The position numbers and the translations under genes are program-made. This document shows, piece by piece, positions 19,698-29,340 of a stretch of DNA of 64,000 bases (within the stretch, counting starts at the first letter, position 1; each line of letters opens with the position of its first letter). This DNA is from a bacterium. Its GTDB lineage: Bacteria > Desulfobacterota > Binatia > DP-6. The stretch covers positions 1,085,237 through 1,149,236 of the forward strand of contig JAHCID010000001.1 in NCBI GenBank assembly GCA_026129405.1, given 5' to 3'. The notes under the pieces are model-generated. The model did no database searches. It worked only from the letters and a program-made list of their open reading frames with translations, and was not told the DNA's origin.

Positions 19698-20176
19698 TCG
19701 CCGCCGCCGACCTCGAGCGGCTGCGCGAGGCGCTGGCCGAGGCGCGCCGCATGGTCGCGGAGATGCACGAGGATCGCCTCTTCCCGCGTCTGGTCCTCGT
19801 GCTCGCCAGCGTCATGCCGCAGGACCGCGAGGCGCTCCTCCGCATGCTGGAGCACGAGGTCGGTGCGCGGCTGCTCGTCGCGCGGAACGGCGTCTGGTCG
19901 CGCTTCGCGCTGCGCGCCAACCCCTACGCGCGCATCTTCCAGCGCCCCGCCGAGCCGCCGCCGACGCGCAGCCTCGCGTTCGACGAGTGCATGCTCGCCG
20001 CCCGTGCCGGCGCGCGCATCTCGCTCCAGCTGCCGCCGCGCTCGGGGCCCTCGTCGACCGCCACGCGCCGAGTCTGGCGCGGGCTGTCGTCGACCGAACG
20101 CGCGATCGTGATCGCGAACAGCATGATGCTCCAGGATCGGCTCCGCGCCCTCGGCGCCCGCCGTCGGGTGGGCTGA
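19694..20176 (+). CDS. Uncharacterised protein, second of a tandem related pair
   Basis: The 160-residue protein matches its upstream neighbour in one block: FPRLVLVLASVMPQDREALL with RMLEHEVGARLL, then NPYARIFQRP. This suggests an ancient tandem duplication. It lacks the neighbour's acidic tail and instead has a basic Arg-rich C-terminal half (TRRVWRGLSSTERAIVIANS). It starts at GTG 19694, overlapping the preceding stop, and ends 3 bp before the Sir2 start. The three genes therefore look like one translationally coupled operon. No known domain is recognised. Confidence 0.75.
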   Translation: MIAAADLERLREALAEARRMVAEMHEDRLFPRLVLVLASVMPQDREALLRMLEHEVGARLLVARNGVWSRFALRANPYARIFQRPAEPPPTRSLAFDECMLAARAGARISLQLPPRSGPSSTATRRVWRGLSSTERAIVIANSMMLQDRLRALGARRRVG

Positions 20177-20179
20177 GGC

Positions 20180-20929
20180 GTGCCGGGTTTCGACGCGCTC
20201 GCGGCGGCCTGGCGGAGCGCCGGTCGCGTCGTCGTGCTGACCGGCGCCGGCATGTCGACGGCGTCGGGCATCCCGGATTTCCGCTCGCCCGGCGGACGCT
20301 GGGCCCGCTACCGCCCGGTCACCATCCAGGAGTTCGTCGCCAGCGAGGACGACCGCGCGCGTTACTGGCGCTACAAGGGCGAGACCTGGGAGGTCATCCA
20401 GGCCGCCCAGCCGAACTCCGCGCACCTGGCGCTGGCCGCGCTCGCGGCGGCCGACCGCGTCGTGCTCCTCGTCACGCAGAACGTCGATGGTCTCCACGAG
20501 CGCAGCGGCATGCCGGCGGACCGCCTCGTGAACATCCACGGCACCGACTCCGCCGTCGAGTGCCTCGATTGCGGCGCCCGCGCGCCGCGGGCGACCGCGC
20601 AGCGGCAGTGGGAGGCGGGCGTCGCCGTGCCGCGGTGCGCGTGCGGCAGCGCGTGGAAGCCGGCGACGATCTCGTTCGGCCAGTCGCTCGTCCAGACCGA
20701 CCTCCAGCGCGCCCTGCGCGCGGCGGCCACGTGCGACCTCTTCGTCGCGGCGGGGACGTCGCTCGTCGTCGGCCCGATCAACGTCATGCTGCCGACGGCG
20801 CGCGACGGCGGCGCCAGGACGGCGATCCTCACGGCGAGCGAGACGCCGTACGACGCCGTGGCGGACTGGAAGCTCGACGGGCCGGTCGAGGTGGTGCTGC
20901 CGGCGCTCCGCGACGCGGTGCTGGCGTAG
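20180..20929 (+). CDS. Sir2-family NAD-dependent protein deacylase
   Basis: This is a 249-residue sirtuin that removes acyl groups from protein lysines while consuming NAD. Motifs are complete: GAGMSTASGIPDFRSPGG for NAD binding, TQNVDGLHERSG and the catalytic His in NIHGTDS. The zinc site is four Cys (CLDCG and PRCACG) and the GTSLVVGPIN Rossmann loop is present. The start is GTG 20180. Because zinc and catalytic residues are kept, this is probably an enzyme like CobB rather than a sirtuin remnant. It sits directly behind the tandem unknown pair and could act on those proteins or on acyl-CoA enzymes nearby. Confidence 0.95.
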   Translation: MPGFDALAAAWRSAGRVVVLTGAGMSTASGIPDFRSPGGRWARYRPVTIQEFVASEDDRARYWRYKGETWEVIQAAQPNSAHLALAALAAADRVVLLVTQNVDGLHERSGMPADRLVNIHGTDSAVECLDCGARAPRATAQRQWEAGVAVPRCACGSAWKPATISFGQSLVQTDLQRALRAAATCDLFVAAGTSLVVGPINVMLPTARDGGARTAILTASETPYDAVADWKLDGPVEVVLPALRDAVLA

Positions 20930-20941
20930 GCGTCGCCCGCC

Positions 20942-21679
20942 TCACTCCACGAGCCGCGCCCGCAGGCGACCGAGCGTCTCGCCCGACAGCCCCGCCGCCC
21001 GCGCGTAGCCGGCGAACGAGCCGTGCGACGCGCGCAGCCGCGAGAGGAACTCGAGCATCGTCTCCGGATCGGCGTGCATCGTGTCGGGCGGCAGCAGATC
21101 GAGCATGCGCCGGTAGCCCTCGAGCGCCATCAGGCGGTCGACGATGCCGTCGAGGCTCTCGCGGGTGGCGACGTAGTCGGCGACGATCACCTCGTCGTCG
21201 ACGCCGAGCAGGCCGAGGATGAGCGCCGAGATGACGCCGGTGCGGTCCTTGCCGGCGGCGCAGTGGAAGACGGCGGGCGCATCGGTGGCGGCGAGCGTGT
21301 CGATCACGCGGGCGATCGGCCCGCGGGCGAACTCGGCCATCAGCACGTAGCGGTCGGCGAGCGTGTATCTCGCGGCGGCCTCGCGGCTCTCGGCCATGGC
21401 GCCGTCGAAGAGCGGAAGATGGTGGAAGCGCATGGCTTCGCTCTCGAGCGGGCCGCGGCCCTCGCTCTGCAGCTCCGGGGTCGAGCGCAGGTCGATCACG
21501 TCGCCGAGGGCGATCTCGTCGCGCAGCCGGGCGACGTCCTCGGCGGTGAGGGCATGCAGGCCGTCGCTGCGGAAGACCTGGCGCCAGCGGACGCGGCGGC
21601 CGTCGGCGGTCGGATAGCCGCCGAGATCGCGGAAGTTGAGGCAGCCCGCGAGGTCGACGCGGCGGGGGATGTCCGTCAT
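20942..21679 (-). CDS. Tyrosine-protein phosphatase (dual-specificity-like)
   Basis: The 245-residue protein has the Cys-phosphatase P-loop [11 protein letters not shown] (HCx5R), with the catalytic Cys followed by the invariant Arg. The upstream block [20 protein letters not shown] and [10 protein letters not shown] is typical of the PF13350 protein-tyrosine/serine phosphatase family. Many family members act on phosphoinositides or phosphotyrosine, and some are secreted effectors. No signal peptide is visible here. ATG 21679 is chosen over an upstream GTG that would add a basic, unlikely leader. The 3' end is convergent with the Sir2 gene. Confidence 0.92.
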   Translation of the reverse strand: MTDIPRRVDLAGCLNFRDLGGYPTADGRRVRWRQVFRSDGLHALTAEDVARLRDEIALGDVIDLRSTPELQSEGRGPLESEAMRFHHLPLFDGAMAESREAAARYTLADRYVLMAEFARGPIARVIDTLAATDAPAVFHCAAGKDRTGVISALILGLLGVDDEVIVADYVATRESLDGIVDRLMALEGYRRMLDLLPPDTMHADPETMLEFLSRLRASHGSFAGYARAAGLSGETLGRLRARLVE

Positions 21680-21759
21680 GGCGACCGGGGACGCTAGCAC
21701 GCGCCTCCGGGGCGAGCACACCTTGATTTCGTCGGTCCCGGGGCGGCATGGTCCCGGCC

Positions 21760-22761
21760 ATGGAGCGCATCGGCATCGTCCCCTTCTGGAAGAGCTACGA
21801 CCGCAAGCAGATCCTGCGCGCCGCGCAGCTCGCCGACGACCTCGGCTACGATTCGATCTGGATCCCGGAGGCGTGGGCCTACGAGCAGTTCCAGCTGCTC
21901 ACCGAGATCGCGCTGGGGACGAAGCGCATCAAGCTCGCGACCGGCATCGCCAACGTCTTCAGCCGCTCGGCAGGGCTGCTCGCGATGAGCGTCGCGACGC
22001 TCGACGAGATATCCGAGGGCCGCGCCATCCTCGGCCTCGGCACCAGCGGCAAGGTCGTGATCGAGAACTTCCACGGCCAGAAGTACGCGAAGCCGCTCAC
22101 GCGCCTGAAGGAGACCATCGAGATCTGCCGCACGCTCTGGCGCGGTGGCCGGCTGTCGCCGGAGCTGAGCACGCTCTTCGACGCGCGCCACTTCAAGCTC
22201 GAGATGACGCCGTTGCGAAAGGAGATCCCGATCTACGTCGCGTCGCTCCAGGAGAAGGCGATCCGCGAGGTGGTCGGCGCGAAGGCCGACGGCTGGGTGC
22301 CGACGTTCTGGCCGTACCAGCACCTCGGCGACGGGCGCACGCTCCTCGACGAGGGCGCGCGCGCCGCGGGCCGCGATCCGAAGGCGGTCGAGATCGCGCC
22401 GTTCGTGGCCATCATCCCGCTGCCCGACGTCGCCGCCGCGCGCGCGATGATCAAGCCGACGGTGTCGTTCTACATCGGCGGCATGGGCGTCTACTACCAC
22501 CAGATGTTCACGCGCTACGGCTACGGCGAGAACGCCGACTTCGTGCGCGACCTCTACGACAAGGGCGAGCGCCAGCAGGCCGCGGCCGCGGTCAGCGACG
22601 AGCTCATCGACGCCATCGCCATCTGCGGCCCGCCGGAGCACTGCAAGGAGCGCCTCGCCGAGTGGCGCCGGCACGGCGTCGCGCTGCCGCTCATGAACCT
22701 GCCGACGGGCGCGCCGTTCGAGCTGATGGAGATGCTGCTGCGCGGGATGGCGCCGAGCTGA
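21760..22761 (+). CDS. LLM-class oxidoreductase, probably F420-dependent
   Basis: This 333-residue luciferase-like monooxygenase-superfamily protein begins [19 protein letters not shown]. It shows family features such as [57 protein letters not shown] and [14 protein letters not shown]. The deazaflavin-dependent branch is suggested by similarity to F420-dependent methylene-H4MPT reductase-like enzymes, but cofactor choice between F420 and FMN cannot be settled by eye. It is a cytosolic TIM-barrel enzyme reducing or oxidising an unknown substrate. ATG 21760 is favoured over 21748. The gene is convergent with the MFS transporter, separated by 4 bp. Confidence 0.9.
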   Translation: MERIGIVPFWKSYDRKQILRAAQLADDLGYDSIWIPEAWAYEQFQLLTEIALGTKRIKLATGIANVFSRSAGLLAMSVATLDEISEGRAILGLGTSGKVVIENFHGQKYAKPLTRLKETIEICRTLWRGGRLSPELSTLFDARHFKLEMTPLRKEIPIYVASLQEKAIREVVGAKADGWVPTFWPYQHLGDGRTLLDEGARAAGRDPKAVEIAPFVAIIPLPDVAAARAMIKPTVSFYIGGMGVYYHQMFTRYGYGENADFVRDLYDKGERQQAAAAVSDELIDAIAICGPPEHCKERLAEWRRHGVALPLMNLPTGAPFELMEMLLRGMAPS

Positions 22762-22765
22762 GGCG

Positions 22766-24091
22766 TCAGCCGAGCTCCAGCCCCTTCGTCTCGCGCAGCC
22801 CGAGGATCACGCCGAGCGATACGGCGGCCGCCGCCATCAGGTACCAGGCGATGGCGAGCGGATCGCCGGTGGCGTGGATGAGCCACGTCGCGACGAGCGG
22901 CGTGGTGCCGCCGAAGATCGCCAGCGCCAGGTTGTAGCCGATCGACACCGCGCTGCAGCGCACGCGCGCCGGAAACAGCTCCGTCATCGCCACCGGCCCG
23001 ACGCCGAGGAAGAGCGCGATCGGCAGCGCGAACGCCACCTGCCCCGCGAGCGCGAGCTGCGGATCGGGATGGTGCATCAGCCAGAAGAGCGGCCACGCCA
23101 GCACGAACAGCAGCGCGCACGCCGCCACCAGCGGCGGCTTGCGGCCGATGCGGTCCGAGAGCGCGCCCGCGAGCGGAATCAGCACGAGCAGGACGACCAT
23201 GCTGATCGTGTTGATCTGGAGCGCGCGGCCGGCGTCGAGCTGCACGACCTCGGTGAGCCACGTCGCCCCGTAGACGAAGAGCAGGTAGAACGCGACGCCG
23301 TTCAGCACGTTGAACCCCGCGACGCGCAGCATCGCCGGCCAGTGCGCGCGCAGCGCCTCGACGACGGGCGACGTCGAGCCGGCGACGGCGGGCGGCGCCG
23401 TCTCGGTGAGGTGGCGCCGGATGACGACGCCCGCGAAGCCGACCGAGATGCCGAGCAGGAACGGCACGCGCCAGCCCCACGCGTGCATCGCCGCCGGCGA
23501 GAGCAGGCTGGTCACGAGCGCGCCCGCCGCGGAGCCGAGGAGGATGCCGGCGACCGCCCCGAACACGCTCCAGCTCGCCATGTAGCCGCGGCGCGCGGCC
23601 GGCGCGCCCTCCGCGAGATAGACGACCGACGAGGTGTACTCGCCGCCGACGGCGAGCCCCTGCACGAGCCGCAGCGCCACCATCAGCACCGACGCGGCGA
23701 TGCCGATCTGCGCATGGTCGGGCAGCACGCCGATGAGGAACGTCGGCACCGCCATCGCGGCGACGGACACGAGCAGCGCCGTCTTGCGGCCGAAGCGGTC
23801 GCCGACGTGCCCGAAGACCATGCCGCCGAACGGCCGCATGAGGAAGCCGGCGGCGAAGACGCCGAACGCGGAGAGCAGCGAGGCGACCTGGCTGTCGGCG
23901 GGAAAGAAGTGCGCGCCGATCGTCGGCGCAAAGTAGCCGTAGACCGCGAAATCGTACCACTCCATCACGTTGCCGGCGATGCCGGCGACGATGGTGCGGC
24001 GGCGGGTGGCGGTCGGGACGGTCGCCGGCTCGGCCGGCGCCGCAGGCGCGGCGACGGGCGGCGGCACGGCAGTGGCGGGAAGCGGGCGCAT
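22766..24091 (-). CDS. MFS transporter, metabolite:H+ symporter type
   Basis: The 441-residue inner-membrane protein has twelve predicted helices. The start of helix 1, [20 protein letters not shown], is diagnostic for the metabolite:H+ symporter (MHS) family. The loop 2-3 motif [13 protein letters not shown] is the classical MFS signature and [11 protein letters not shown] is its repeat between helices 8 and 9. Substrates of relatives include dicarboxylates, proline/betaine, shikimate and alpha-ketoglutarate. ATG 24091 is chosen over a later-discarded upstream GTG. A Pro/Ala-rich cytoplasmic N-terminus precedes the first helix. The transported compound is unknown. Confidence 0.93.
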   Translation of the reverse strand: MRPLPATAVPPPVAAPAAPAEPATVPTATRRRTIVAGIAGNVMEWYDFAVYGYFAPTIGAHFFPADSQVASLLSAFGVFAAGFLMRPFGGMVFGHVGDRFGRKTALLVSVAAMAVPTFLIGVLPDHAQIGIAASVLMVALRLVQGLAVGGEYTSSVVYLAEGAPAARRGYMASWSVFGAVAGILLGSAAGALVTSLLSPAAMHAWGWRVPFLLGISVGFAGVVIRRHLTETAPPAVAGSTSPVVEALRAHWPAMLRVAGFNVLNGVAFYLLFVYGATWLTEVVQLDAGRALQINTISMVVLLVLIPLAGALSDRIGRKPPLVAACALLFVLAWPLFWLMHHPDPQLALAGQVAFALPIALFLGVGPVAMTELFPARVRCSAVSIGYNLALAIFGGTTPLVATWLIHATGDPLAIAWYLMAAAAVSLGVILGLRETKGLELG

Positions 24092-24174
24092 CCCGTCCAC
24101 GACGCCAGGGCGGCGTCGAGGTCTCAACCGCGGGCGCTGTCAGGACGCTGACACGGCGCGGGCTTGAGCGGCGG

Positions 24175-24936
24175 ATGCCCGCTCCCCTATGGTCCCGCCC
24201 CGTGGATCGCTTCCAGGATCGCGTCGTCCTCCTCACCGGTGCCGCCTCGGGCATCGGCCGTGCCGTCGCCGAGCGGCTCGCGGCCGAGGCGGCCACGCTC
24301 TTCCTCCTCGATGTCCAGGCCGACGGGCTCGCCGCGCTCGGCGGGACGCTCGCTGCCGACACGCACGTCTGCGACGTCAGCGACGAGGCCGCGGTGGCGG
24401 CCGCGTTGGCGGCGTGCCTCGCCCGGCACGGTCGCCTCGACGCGCTCGTCAACGTCGCGGCCATCCTGCGCGCCGACCGCCTGCACGAGGTGCGCACCGC
24501 CGACTGGCAGCGCATCATCGACGTGAACCTCACCGGCACGTTCTTCACCTGCCGCGCCGCGATCCCGCACCTCCTCGCGACGCGCGGCAACATCGTCAAC
24601 GTCGCCTCGACGGCCGCCGTCCACGGCCAGCCCTACGCCGGCGCCTACGCGGCCTCGAAGGGCGGCGTGCTGGCGCTCACCAAGTCGATCGCGATCGACT
24701 ACGTGAAGCAGGGCCTGCGCGCGAACGCGGTCCTGCCCTGCGACATCGCGACGCCGATCTTCGCGCAGTTCCAGCCGCCCGAGGGCGCGGACTGGAAGCT
24801 GGTGAAGCGCGTGATGGCGCCGAAGGGCTCCGGCACCCCGGCCGACGTCGCGGGCGTCGTCGCGATGCTCGCGTCGGACGACGGCGCCCACATGACGGGG
24901 GCCGAGGTGCGGGTGGACGGCGGCTGCTTCGCCTGA
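24175..24936 (+). CDS. Short-chain dehydrogenase/reductase (classical SDR)
   Basis: This is a 253-residue NAD(P)-dependent oxidoreductase. The Rossmann motif is TGAASGIGRAVAERL, NVAAIL replaces the usual NNAG, and the catalytic residues are Ser in NVASTAAVHG and Tyr/Lys in YAGAYAASKGG. The C-terminus ends in the family's MTGAEVRVDGGCFA. The best-supported start is ATG 24175, preceded by a Gly-rich site; GTG 24202, starting at VDRFQDR, is also reasonable. The Asp at the end of beta-2 (LLDVQ) suggests NAD rather than NADP preference. The substrate is unknown, and the gene converges on an 81-residue gene. Confidence 0.93.
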   Translation: MPAPLWSRPVDRFQDRVVLLTGAASGIGRAVAERLAAEAATLFLLDVQADGLAALGGTLAADTHVCDVSDEAAVAAALAACLARHGRLDALVNVAAILRADRLHEVRTADWQRIIDVNLTGTFFTCRAAIPHLLATRGNIVNVASTAAVHGQPYAGAYAASKGGVLALTKSIAIDYVKQGLRANAVLPCDIATPIFAQFQPPEGADWKLVKRVMAPKGSGTPADVAGVVAMLASDDGAHMTGAEVRVDGGCFA

Positions 24937-24940
24937 GCCG

Positions 24941-25186
24941 TCAGCTGGGCGGGTGCTCGCGCATCTCGACCGCGACGCCGCGTGCCGCGAGGCGGAGCAG
25001 CCAGCGGCCGGCGCGGCGCGCCAGCGCGACCTCGTCTTCGGGCGTGACCTCGATCTCCAAGCGCGCGGTGCCCGTACCGCGTGCCAGCGCGCTGGTGTGC
25101 TCTTTCAGGGCTTCGAGCGTGTAGCCGTCGACGGCGCCGATCAGGTGGAGCGCGTCGACGCCGTTGCGGATGACTGCGTGCATCAT
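24941..25186 (-). CDS. Small hypothetical protein
   Basis: This 81-residue protein has no signal peptide or membrane segment. Its pattern suggests an alpha/beta fold: MHAVIRNGVDALHLIGAVDG, then a helix, RLEIEVTPEDEVALARRAGR and RLAARGVAVEMREHPPS. The ATG has a strong ribosome binding site, GGAGGG eight bases upstream. It ends 4 bp from the convergent SDR gene. I do not recognise the family. Conservation would be needed to assign a role. Confidence 0.65.
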   Translation of the reverse strand: MMHAVIRNGVDALHLIGAVDGYTLEALKEHTSALARGTGTARLEIEVTPEDEVALARRAGRWLLRLAARGVAVEMREHPPS

Positions 25187-25264
25187 CGGACTGTCCCTCC
25201 AGGGGCATCGAGAAGGTGGCGTCTGGTACCGACCGGGCCGCCCGCAGGGGCGGCCACCAACGGG

Positions 25265-25627
25265 TCAGGAGGGACAGGCGGGGTCGTCGCCGTCGCCGAC
25301 GGGCGGCTGCTTGCGCCGGAACGACGTCCAGGCGAGCCGCGTGCTCGGCGCGAGAGAAGCGCTCGGCGGGACGCTCGCTCCGGGGCCACCCCGCGCCGTG
25401 AGCCGAAACCCGAGGGGGCGGGCCACGGCCCACGAGGAGACGTCGTCGGGGGCAACGACGTCCGCGCTTGGCACGGGGTGGTCCGGAGCGAGGGTGGCGG
25501 AATGCCCGGCGCCGAGCACCGGACGGGTGTCCGGCGATGCGGTCGCTGTCGGCTCGGGTCCGGCCCAGGCCGGAAGAGCCGCCAGGACCGCGCCCAGCAC
25601 CAGCCACCGCGCTGCCGCCATCGCCAT
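25265..25627 (-). CDS. Small secreted hypothetical protein
   Basis: The 120-residue product begins with a convincing Sec signal peptide (MAMAAARWLVLGAVLAALPAWAG). The mature part is rich in Pro, Ala, Ser and Thr and has a single Cys close to the end (DDPACPS). No domain is recognised. It is divergent from alaS with an 83-bp gap, and the next minus-strand gene begins 79 bp downstream, so it is probably monocistronic or the first gene of a two-gene unit. The assignment rests on the signal peptide and continuous frame. Confidence 0.6.
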   Translation of the reverse strand: MAMAAARWLVLGAVLAALPAWAGPEPTATASPDTRPVLGAGHSATLAPDHPVPSADVVAPDDVSSWAVARPLGFRLTARGGPGASVPPSASLAPSTRLAWTSFRRKQPPVGDGDDPACPS

Positions 25628-25710
25628 GTGCCTGGGACGACGCTGCGCCGGAGGTATTCACGCGGCCGTCGCGGTTGCCGCTCGTCGGACGAGCCGATAA
25701 ACCGAGCAAC

Positions 25711-28350
25711 GTGACCGGGAGCCAGATCCGGCAGGCGTTTCTCGAGTTCTTCCGCGAGCGTGGCCACACCATCGTGCCCAGCGCCCCGCTGGTGCCGCAG
25801 AACGACCCGAGCCTCCTCTTCACGAACGCGGGGATGGTCCCGTTCAAGCAGGTCTTCCTCGGCGGCGAGACCCGGCCCTACGTGCGTGCTGCCGACAGCC
25901 AGGTCTGTCTTCGCATCAGCGGGAAGCACAACGACCTCGAGCAGGTGGGGCGCGACACGTACCACCACACGCTGTTCGAGATGCTCGGCAACTGGTCGTT
26001 CGGCGACTACTACAAGGCCGAGGCCATCACCTGGGCGTGGGAGCTCCTCACCGGCGTCTGGAAGCTGCCCAAGGACAAGCTCTACGCGACGGTCTACACC
26101 ACCGACGACGAGGCCGACGCGCTGTGGCGCACCCGGACCGACATCGCGCCCGAGCACATCTCGCGCTTCGAGGACGAGAACTTCTGGGAGATGGGCGACA
26201 CGGGCCCGTGCGGCCCGTGCTCCGAGGTCCACGTGGATCGCGGCCCCGCCGCCTGCGACAAGCAGGGCCAGCCGCATCGCTGCGCCGTCAACGGCGACTG
26301 CGCGCGCTATCTCGAGATCTGGAACCTCGTCTTCATCCAGAACAATCGCGACGCCTCCGGCGTGCTCTCCGAGCTGCCGGCGAAGCACGTCGACACCGGC
26401 ATGGGCTTCGAGCGCATCGCCGGCATCCTCCAGGGCGTCGCCAGCAACTACGACATCGACCTCTTCCGCACGATCATCGCGCGCGCCGAGAAGCTCTCGG
26501 GCGTGCGCTACGGCGGCGACGAGAAGAGCGACGTCTCGCTGCGCGTGATCGCCGACCACGCCCGCGCGGTGACGTTCCTGGTCTCCGAGGGCATCCTGCC
26601 GTCGAACGAGGGTCGGGGCTACGTGCTGCGCCGCCTGCTGCGGCGCGCGGCGCGGCACGGGAAGCTGCTCGGCATCGACCGGCCGTTCCTGTTCGACGTC
26701 ACCGGCGCCGTCGGCGACGCGATGGGCGACGCGTATCCGGCCATCGTCGACGGGCATGCGCGCATCGCCGAGGTCGTGCGTACCGAAGAGGAGCGCTTCG
26801 CGCAGACGCTCGACCGCGGCCTCGCGCTCCTCGCCGGCGAGATCGAGACGGCACGCACGGCGGGCCGCACGGTCCTGGCGGGCGACGTCGCGTTCAAGCT
26901 CTACGACACCTACGGCTTCCCGCTCGACCTCACCGCGGACATCCTCACGGGCGAAGGCATGACCGTCGACCAGGCCGCCTTCGATCGCGAGATGGCGGCG
27001 CAGCGCGAGCGTGCCCGCGGCGCCCAGCGCTTCGCCGACGCCACCGGCAGCGCCGAGATCGCCACCGCGGGCGACGTGCGCACGCGCTTCGTCGGCGATC
27101 GCATCCCCGAGTGGGAGTCCGAGGTGCTCGCGCTCCTCGTCGACGGCAAGACCGCGACGGGACCCGTGCGCGAGGGCGCCCACGTCGACGTCGTGGTCGC
27201 CGAGACGCCCTTCTACGCCGAGTCGGGCGGCCAGACGGGCGACCGCGGCTGGGTCGTCACCGACGCCGGCACGCGCGTCGAGATCGACGACACGGTGAAG
27301 GTCGCGCCCACCGTGGTCGCGCATCGCGGCGTCGTGCGGCAGGGAGCGATCGCGGTCGGCGACCGCGTCCGCCTCACGATCGATCCCGAGCGCCGCGAGG
27401 CCACGCGCCTCAACCACTCCGCGACCCACCTCGTGCACGCCGCCCTGCGCAACCGGCTCGGCGGCCACGTGAAGCAGGCGGGCTCGCTCGTCAGCGCCGA
27501 CCGCCTGCGCTTCGACTTCAACCACCACAAGGCGGTGGACGACGGCGAGCTCCAGGCGATCGAGGACGACGTCAACGCCATGATCCGCGCCAACGCCGAC
27601 GTCGCCGTCGACGAGATGTCCTACGACGACGCCATCAAGGCGGGCGCGCTCGCCTTCTTCGGCGACAAGTACGGCGACCGTGTGCGCGTCATCCGCATGG
27701 GCGACTTCTCGGTCGAGCTGTGCGGCGGCACGCACGTGCAGCGCACGGGCGACATCGGCTACTTCCGCCTGCGCGACGAGAGCGGCGTGGCCGCCGGCGT
27801 GCGCCGCCTCGAGGCGAGCACCGGCGCCGGGGCGATCTCGGCGGTGCGCCGGCAGGAGGAGCTGCTCGGCGACCTCGCGTCGCTGCTCAAGGCCGGCGAG
27901 GGCGAGGCCCGCGCCAAGCTGGAGAAGATCCTCGGCCAGCTGCGCGAGCAGGAGAAGCGCATCGGCGAGCTGCAGGCGAAGCTCGCCGGCGGCGCGTCGC
28001 GCGACTTCATGGCCGACGCGAAGCAGGTCGACGGCATCACGGTGCTGGCGACGAAGGTCGAGGGGCTCGACGACAAGGGCCTGCGCGAGATGGCGGACCG
28101 CCTGCGCGACAAGCTGGGCTCGGGCGTGGTCGTGCTCGGGGCCGCGCAGGGCGAGAAGGCCATCCTCCTGGCGACGGTCACGAAGGATCTCGTCGGGCGC
28201 TATCACGCCGGCAACATCATCAAGCAGCTCGCCCCGCTCGTCGGCGGCGGGGGCGGCGGCCGGCCCGACTTCGCGCAGGCAGGGGGCAAGGAGCCGGGCA
28301 AGATCGACTCGGCGATCGCGGCCGCGCGCGAGCTGCTCGGCGCCCGCTGA
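25711..28350 (+). CDS. alaS: Alanyl-tRNA synthetase
   Basis: The enzyme charges tRNA-Ala and edits mischarged Ser/Gly. The 879-residue length is normal for a full bacterial AlaRS. Catalytic class II motifs include GHTIVPSAPLVPQNDPSLLF, RISGKHNDLEQVGRDTYHH and GMGFERIAGIL. The editing domain carries the zinc-binding HSATHLVH and CGGTHVQRTG. A C-terminal coiled-coil and Gly-rich domain end in LVGGGGGGRPDFAQAGG, typical of AlaRS C-Ala. GTG 25711 is the start because it directly precedes TGSQIRQAFLEFFRERGHT. The downstream phoH gene follows after 14 bp. Confidence 0.97.
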   Translation: MTGSQIRQAFLEFFRERGHTIVPSAPLVPQNDPSLLFTNAGMVPFKQVFLGGETRPYVRAADSQVCLRISGKHNDLEQVGRDTYHHTLFEMLGNWSFGDYYKAEAITWAWELLTGVWKLPKDKLYATVYTTDDEADALWRTRTDIAPEHISRFEDENFWEMGDTGPCGPCSEVHVDRGPAACDKQGQPHRCAVNGDCARYLEIWNLVFIQNNRDASGVLSELPAKHVDTGMGFERIAGILQGVASNYDIDLFRTIIARAEKLSGVRYGGDEKSDVSLRVIADHARAVTFLVSEGILPSNEGRGYVLRRLLRRAARHGKLLGIDRPFLFDVTGAVGDAMGDAYPAIVDGHARIAEVVRTEEERFAQTLDRGLALLAGEIETARTAGRTVLAGDVAFKLYDTYGFPLDLTADILTGEGMTVDQAAFDREMAAQRERARGAQRFADATGSAEIATAGDVRTRFVGDRIPEWESEVLALLVDGKTATGPVREGAHVDVVVAETPFYAESGGQTGDRGWVVTDAGTRVEIDDTVKVAPTVVAHRGVVRQGAIAVGDRVRLTIDPERREATRLNHSATHLVHAALRNRLGGHVKQAGSLVSADRLRFDFNHHKAVDDGELQAIEDDVNAMIRANADVAVDEMSYDDAIKAGALAFFGDKYGDRVRVIRMGDFSVELCGGTHVQRTGDIGYFRLRDESGVAAGVRRLEASTGAGAISAVRRQEELLGDLASLLKAGEGEARAKLEKILGQLREQEKRIGELQAKLAGGASRDFMADAKQVDGITVLATKVEGLDDKGLREMADRLRDKLGSGVVVLGAAQGEKAILLATVTKDLVGRYHAGNIIKQLAPLVGGGGGGRPDFAQAGGKEPGKIDSAIAAARELLGAR

Positions 28351-28364
28351 AGCGGATTGCGAAC

Positions 28365-29336
28365 TTGAGCGAACCCGCCGTCGCCCCCGCGTCCCTGCGC
28401 TTCGACGATCCGGCGCTCTTCCGGGAGCTGCTCGGCCATCACGACGAGCACCTGAAGATCGTCGAGAAGGCGACCGGCGCGCGCCTCCACGCCGGCGAGG
28501 GCACCGTCACGGTGCACGGCGACGCCGTCGAGGCCGAGCTGGCGACCCGCGTGCTCCAGCAGCTCTACGGGCTCCTCGAGCAGGGCTATCCGATCTACGC
28601 CTCGGACGTCGACTACGCGACGCGCATCCTCTCGGCCGACCGCGGCGCGCGCCTGCGCGACATCTTCCTCGACACCGTCTTCATCTCCGCCCACAAGCGG
28701 ACCATCACGCCGAAGAGCCTGGCGCAGAAGGGCTACATCGAGGCCATCCGCCACTTCGACATCGTCTTCGGCATCGGCCCCGCCGGCACCGGCAAGACGT
28801 ACCTCGCCATGGCGATGGCCGTCGCCGAGCTCATGCGCAACAACTTCCAGCGCATCGTGCTGACGCGGCCCGCGGTCGAGGCGGGCGAGAAGCTCGGCTT
28901 CCTGCCCGGCGATCTCGCCGAGAAGGTGAACCCGTATCTCCGCCCGCTCTACGACGCGCTCAACGAGATGGTCGACTACGACCGCGCGCGCAAGCTCATC
29001 GAGCGCGGCACGATCGAGGTCGCACCGCTCGCCTTCATGCGCGGCCGCACGCTGAACGACGCGTTCGTGATCCTCGACGAGGCGCAGAACACGACGAGCG
29101 AGCAGATGAAGATGTTCCTGACGCGCCTCGGCTTCGGCTCGAAGGCGGTCATTACCGGCGACGTCACCCAGGTCGACCTGCCGGCCGGCAAGGCGTCGGG
29201 CCTTAAGGAGGCGGCGCGCCTGCTCGCGCACATCAAGGGCATCCGCTTCGTCACCTTCACCGAGCGCGACGTCGTGCGGCACCCGCTCGTGCAGGAGATC
29301 ATCACCGCCTACGACGGCGCCGACCGCTCCGAGTGA
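28365..29336 (+). CDS. phoH: PhoH family ATPase
   Basis: This 323-residue P-loop ATPase has Walker A GPAGTGKT and Walker B VILDEAQN, plus the conserved blocks AVEAGEKLGFLPGDL, PLYDALNEM, RTLNDAFVILDEAQNTT and VITGDVTQVDLP. N-terminally there is a KH-like region around GARLHAGEGTVTVHGDA. In many bacteria phoH sits directly before ybeY and lnt, as here, and the set is linked to ribosome and RNA maturation. The only start consistent with the frame and with alaS is TTG 28365. Four bases separate it from ybeY. Confidence 0.95.
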   Translation: MSEPAVAPASLRFDDPALFRELLGHHDEHLKIVEKATGARLHAGEGTVTVHGDAVEAELATRVLQQLYGLLEQGYPIYASDVDYATRILSADRGARLRDIFLDTVFISAHKRTITPKSLAQKGYIEAIRHFDIVFGIGPAGTGKTYLAMAMAVAELMRNNFQRIVLTRPAVEAGEKLGFLPGDLAEKVNPYLRPLYDALNEMVDYDRARKLIERGTIEVAPLAFMRGRTLNDAFVILDEAQNTTSEQMKMFLTRLGFGSKAVITGDVTQVDLPAGKASGLKEAARLLAHIKGIRFVTFTERDVVRHPLVQEIITAYDGADRSE

Positions 29337-29340
29337 CGGC

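Noticed and set aside
21760..22761. Luciferase alpha subunit working with the luxC/luxE genes
   Set aside because: This LLM protein is 33 kb away, has no beta partner and resembles F420-type enzymes, so bioluminescence is not supported.
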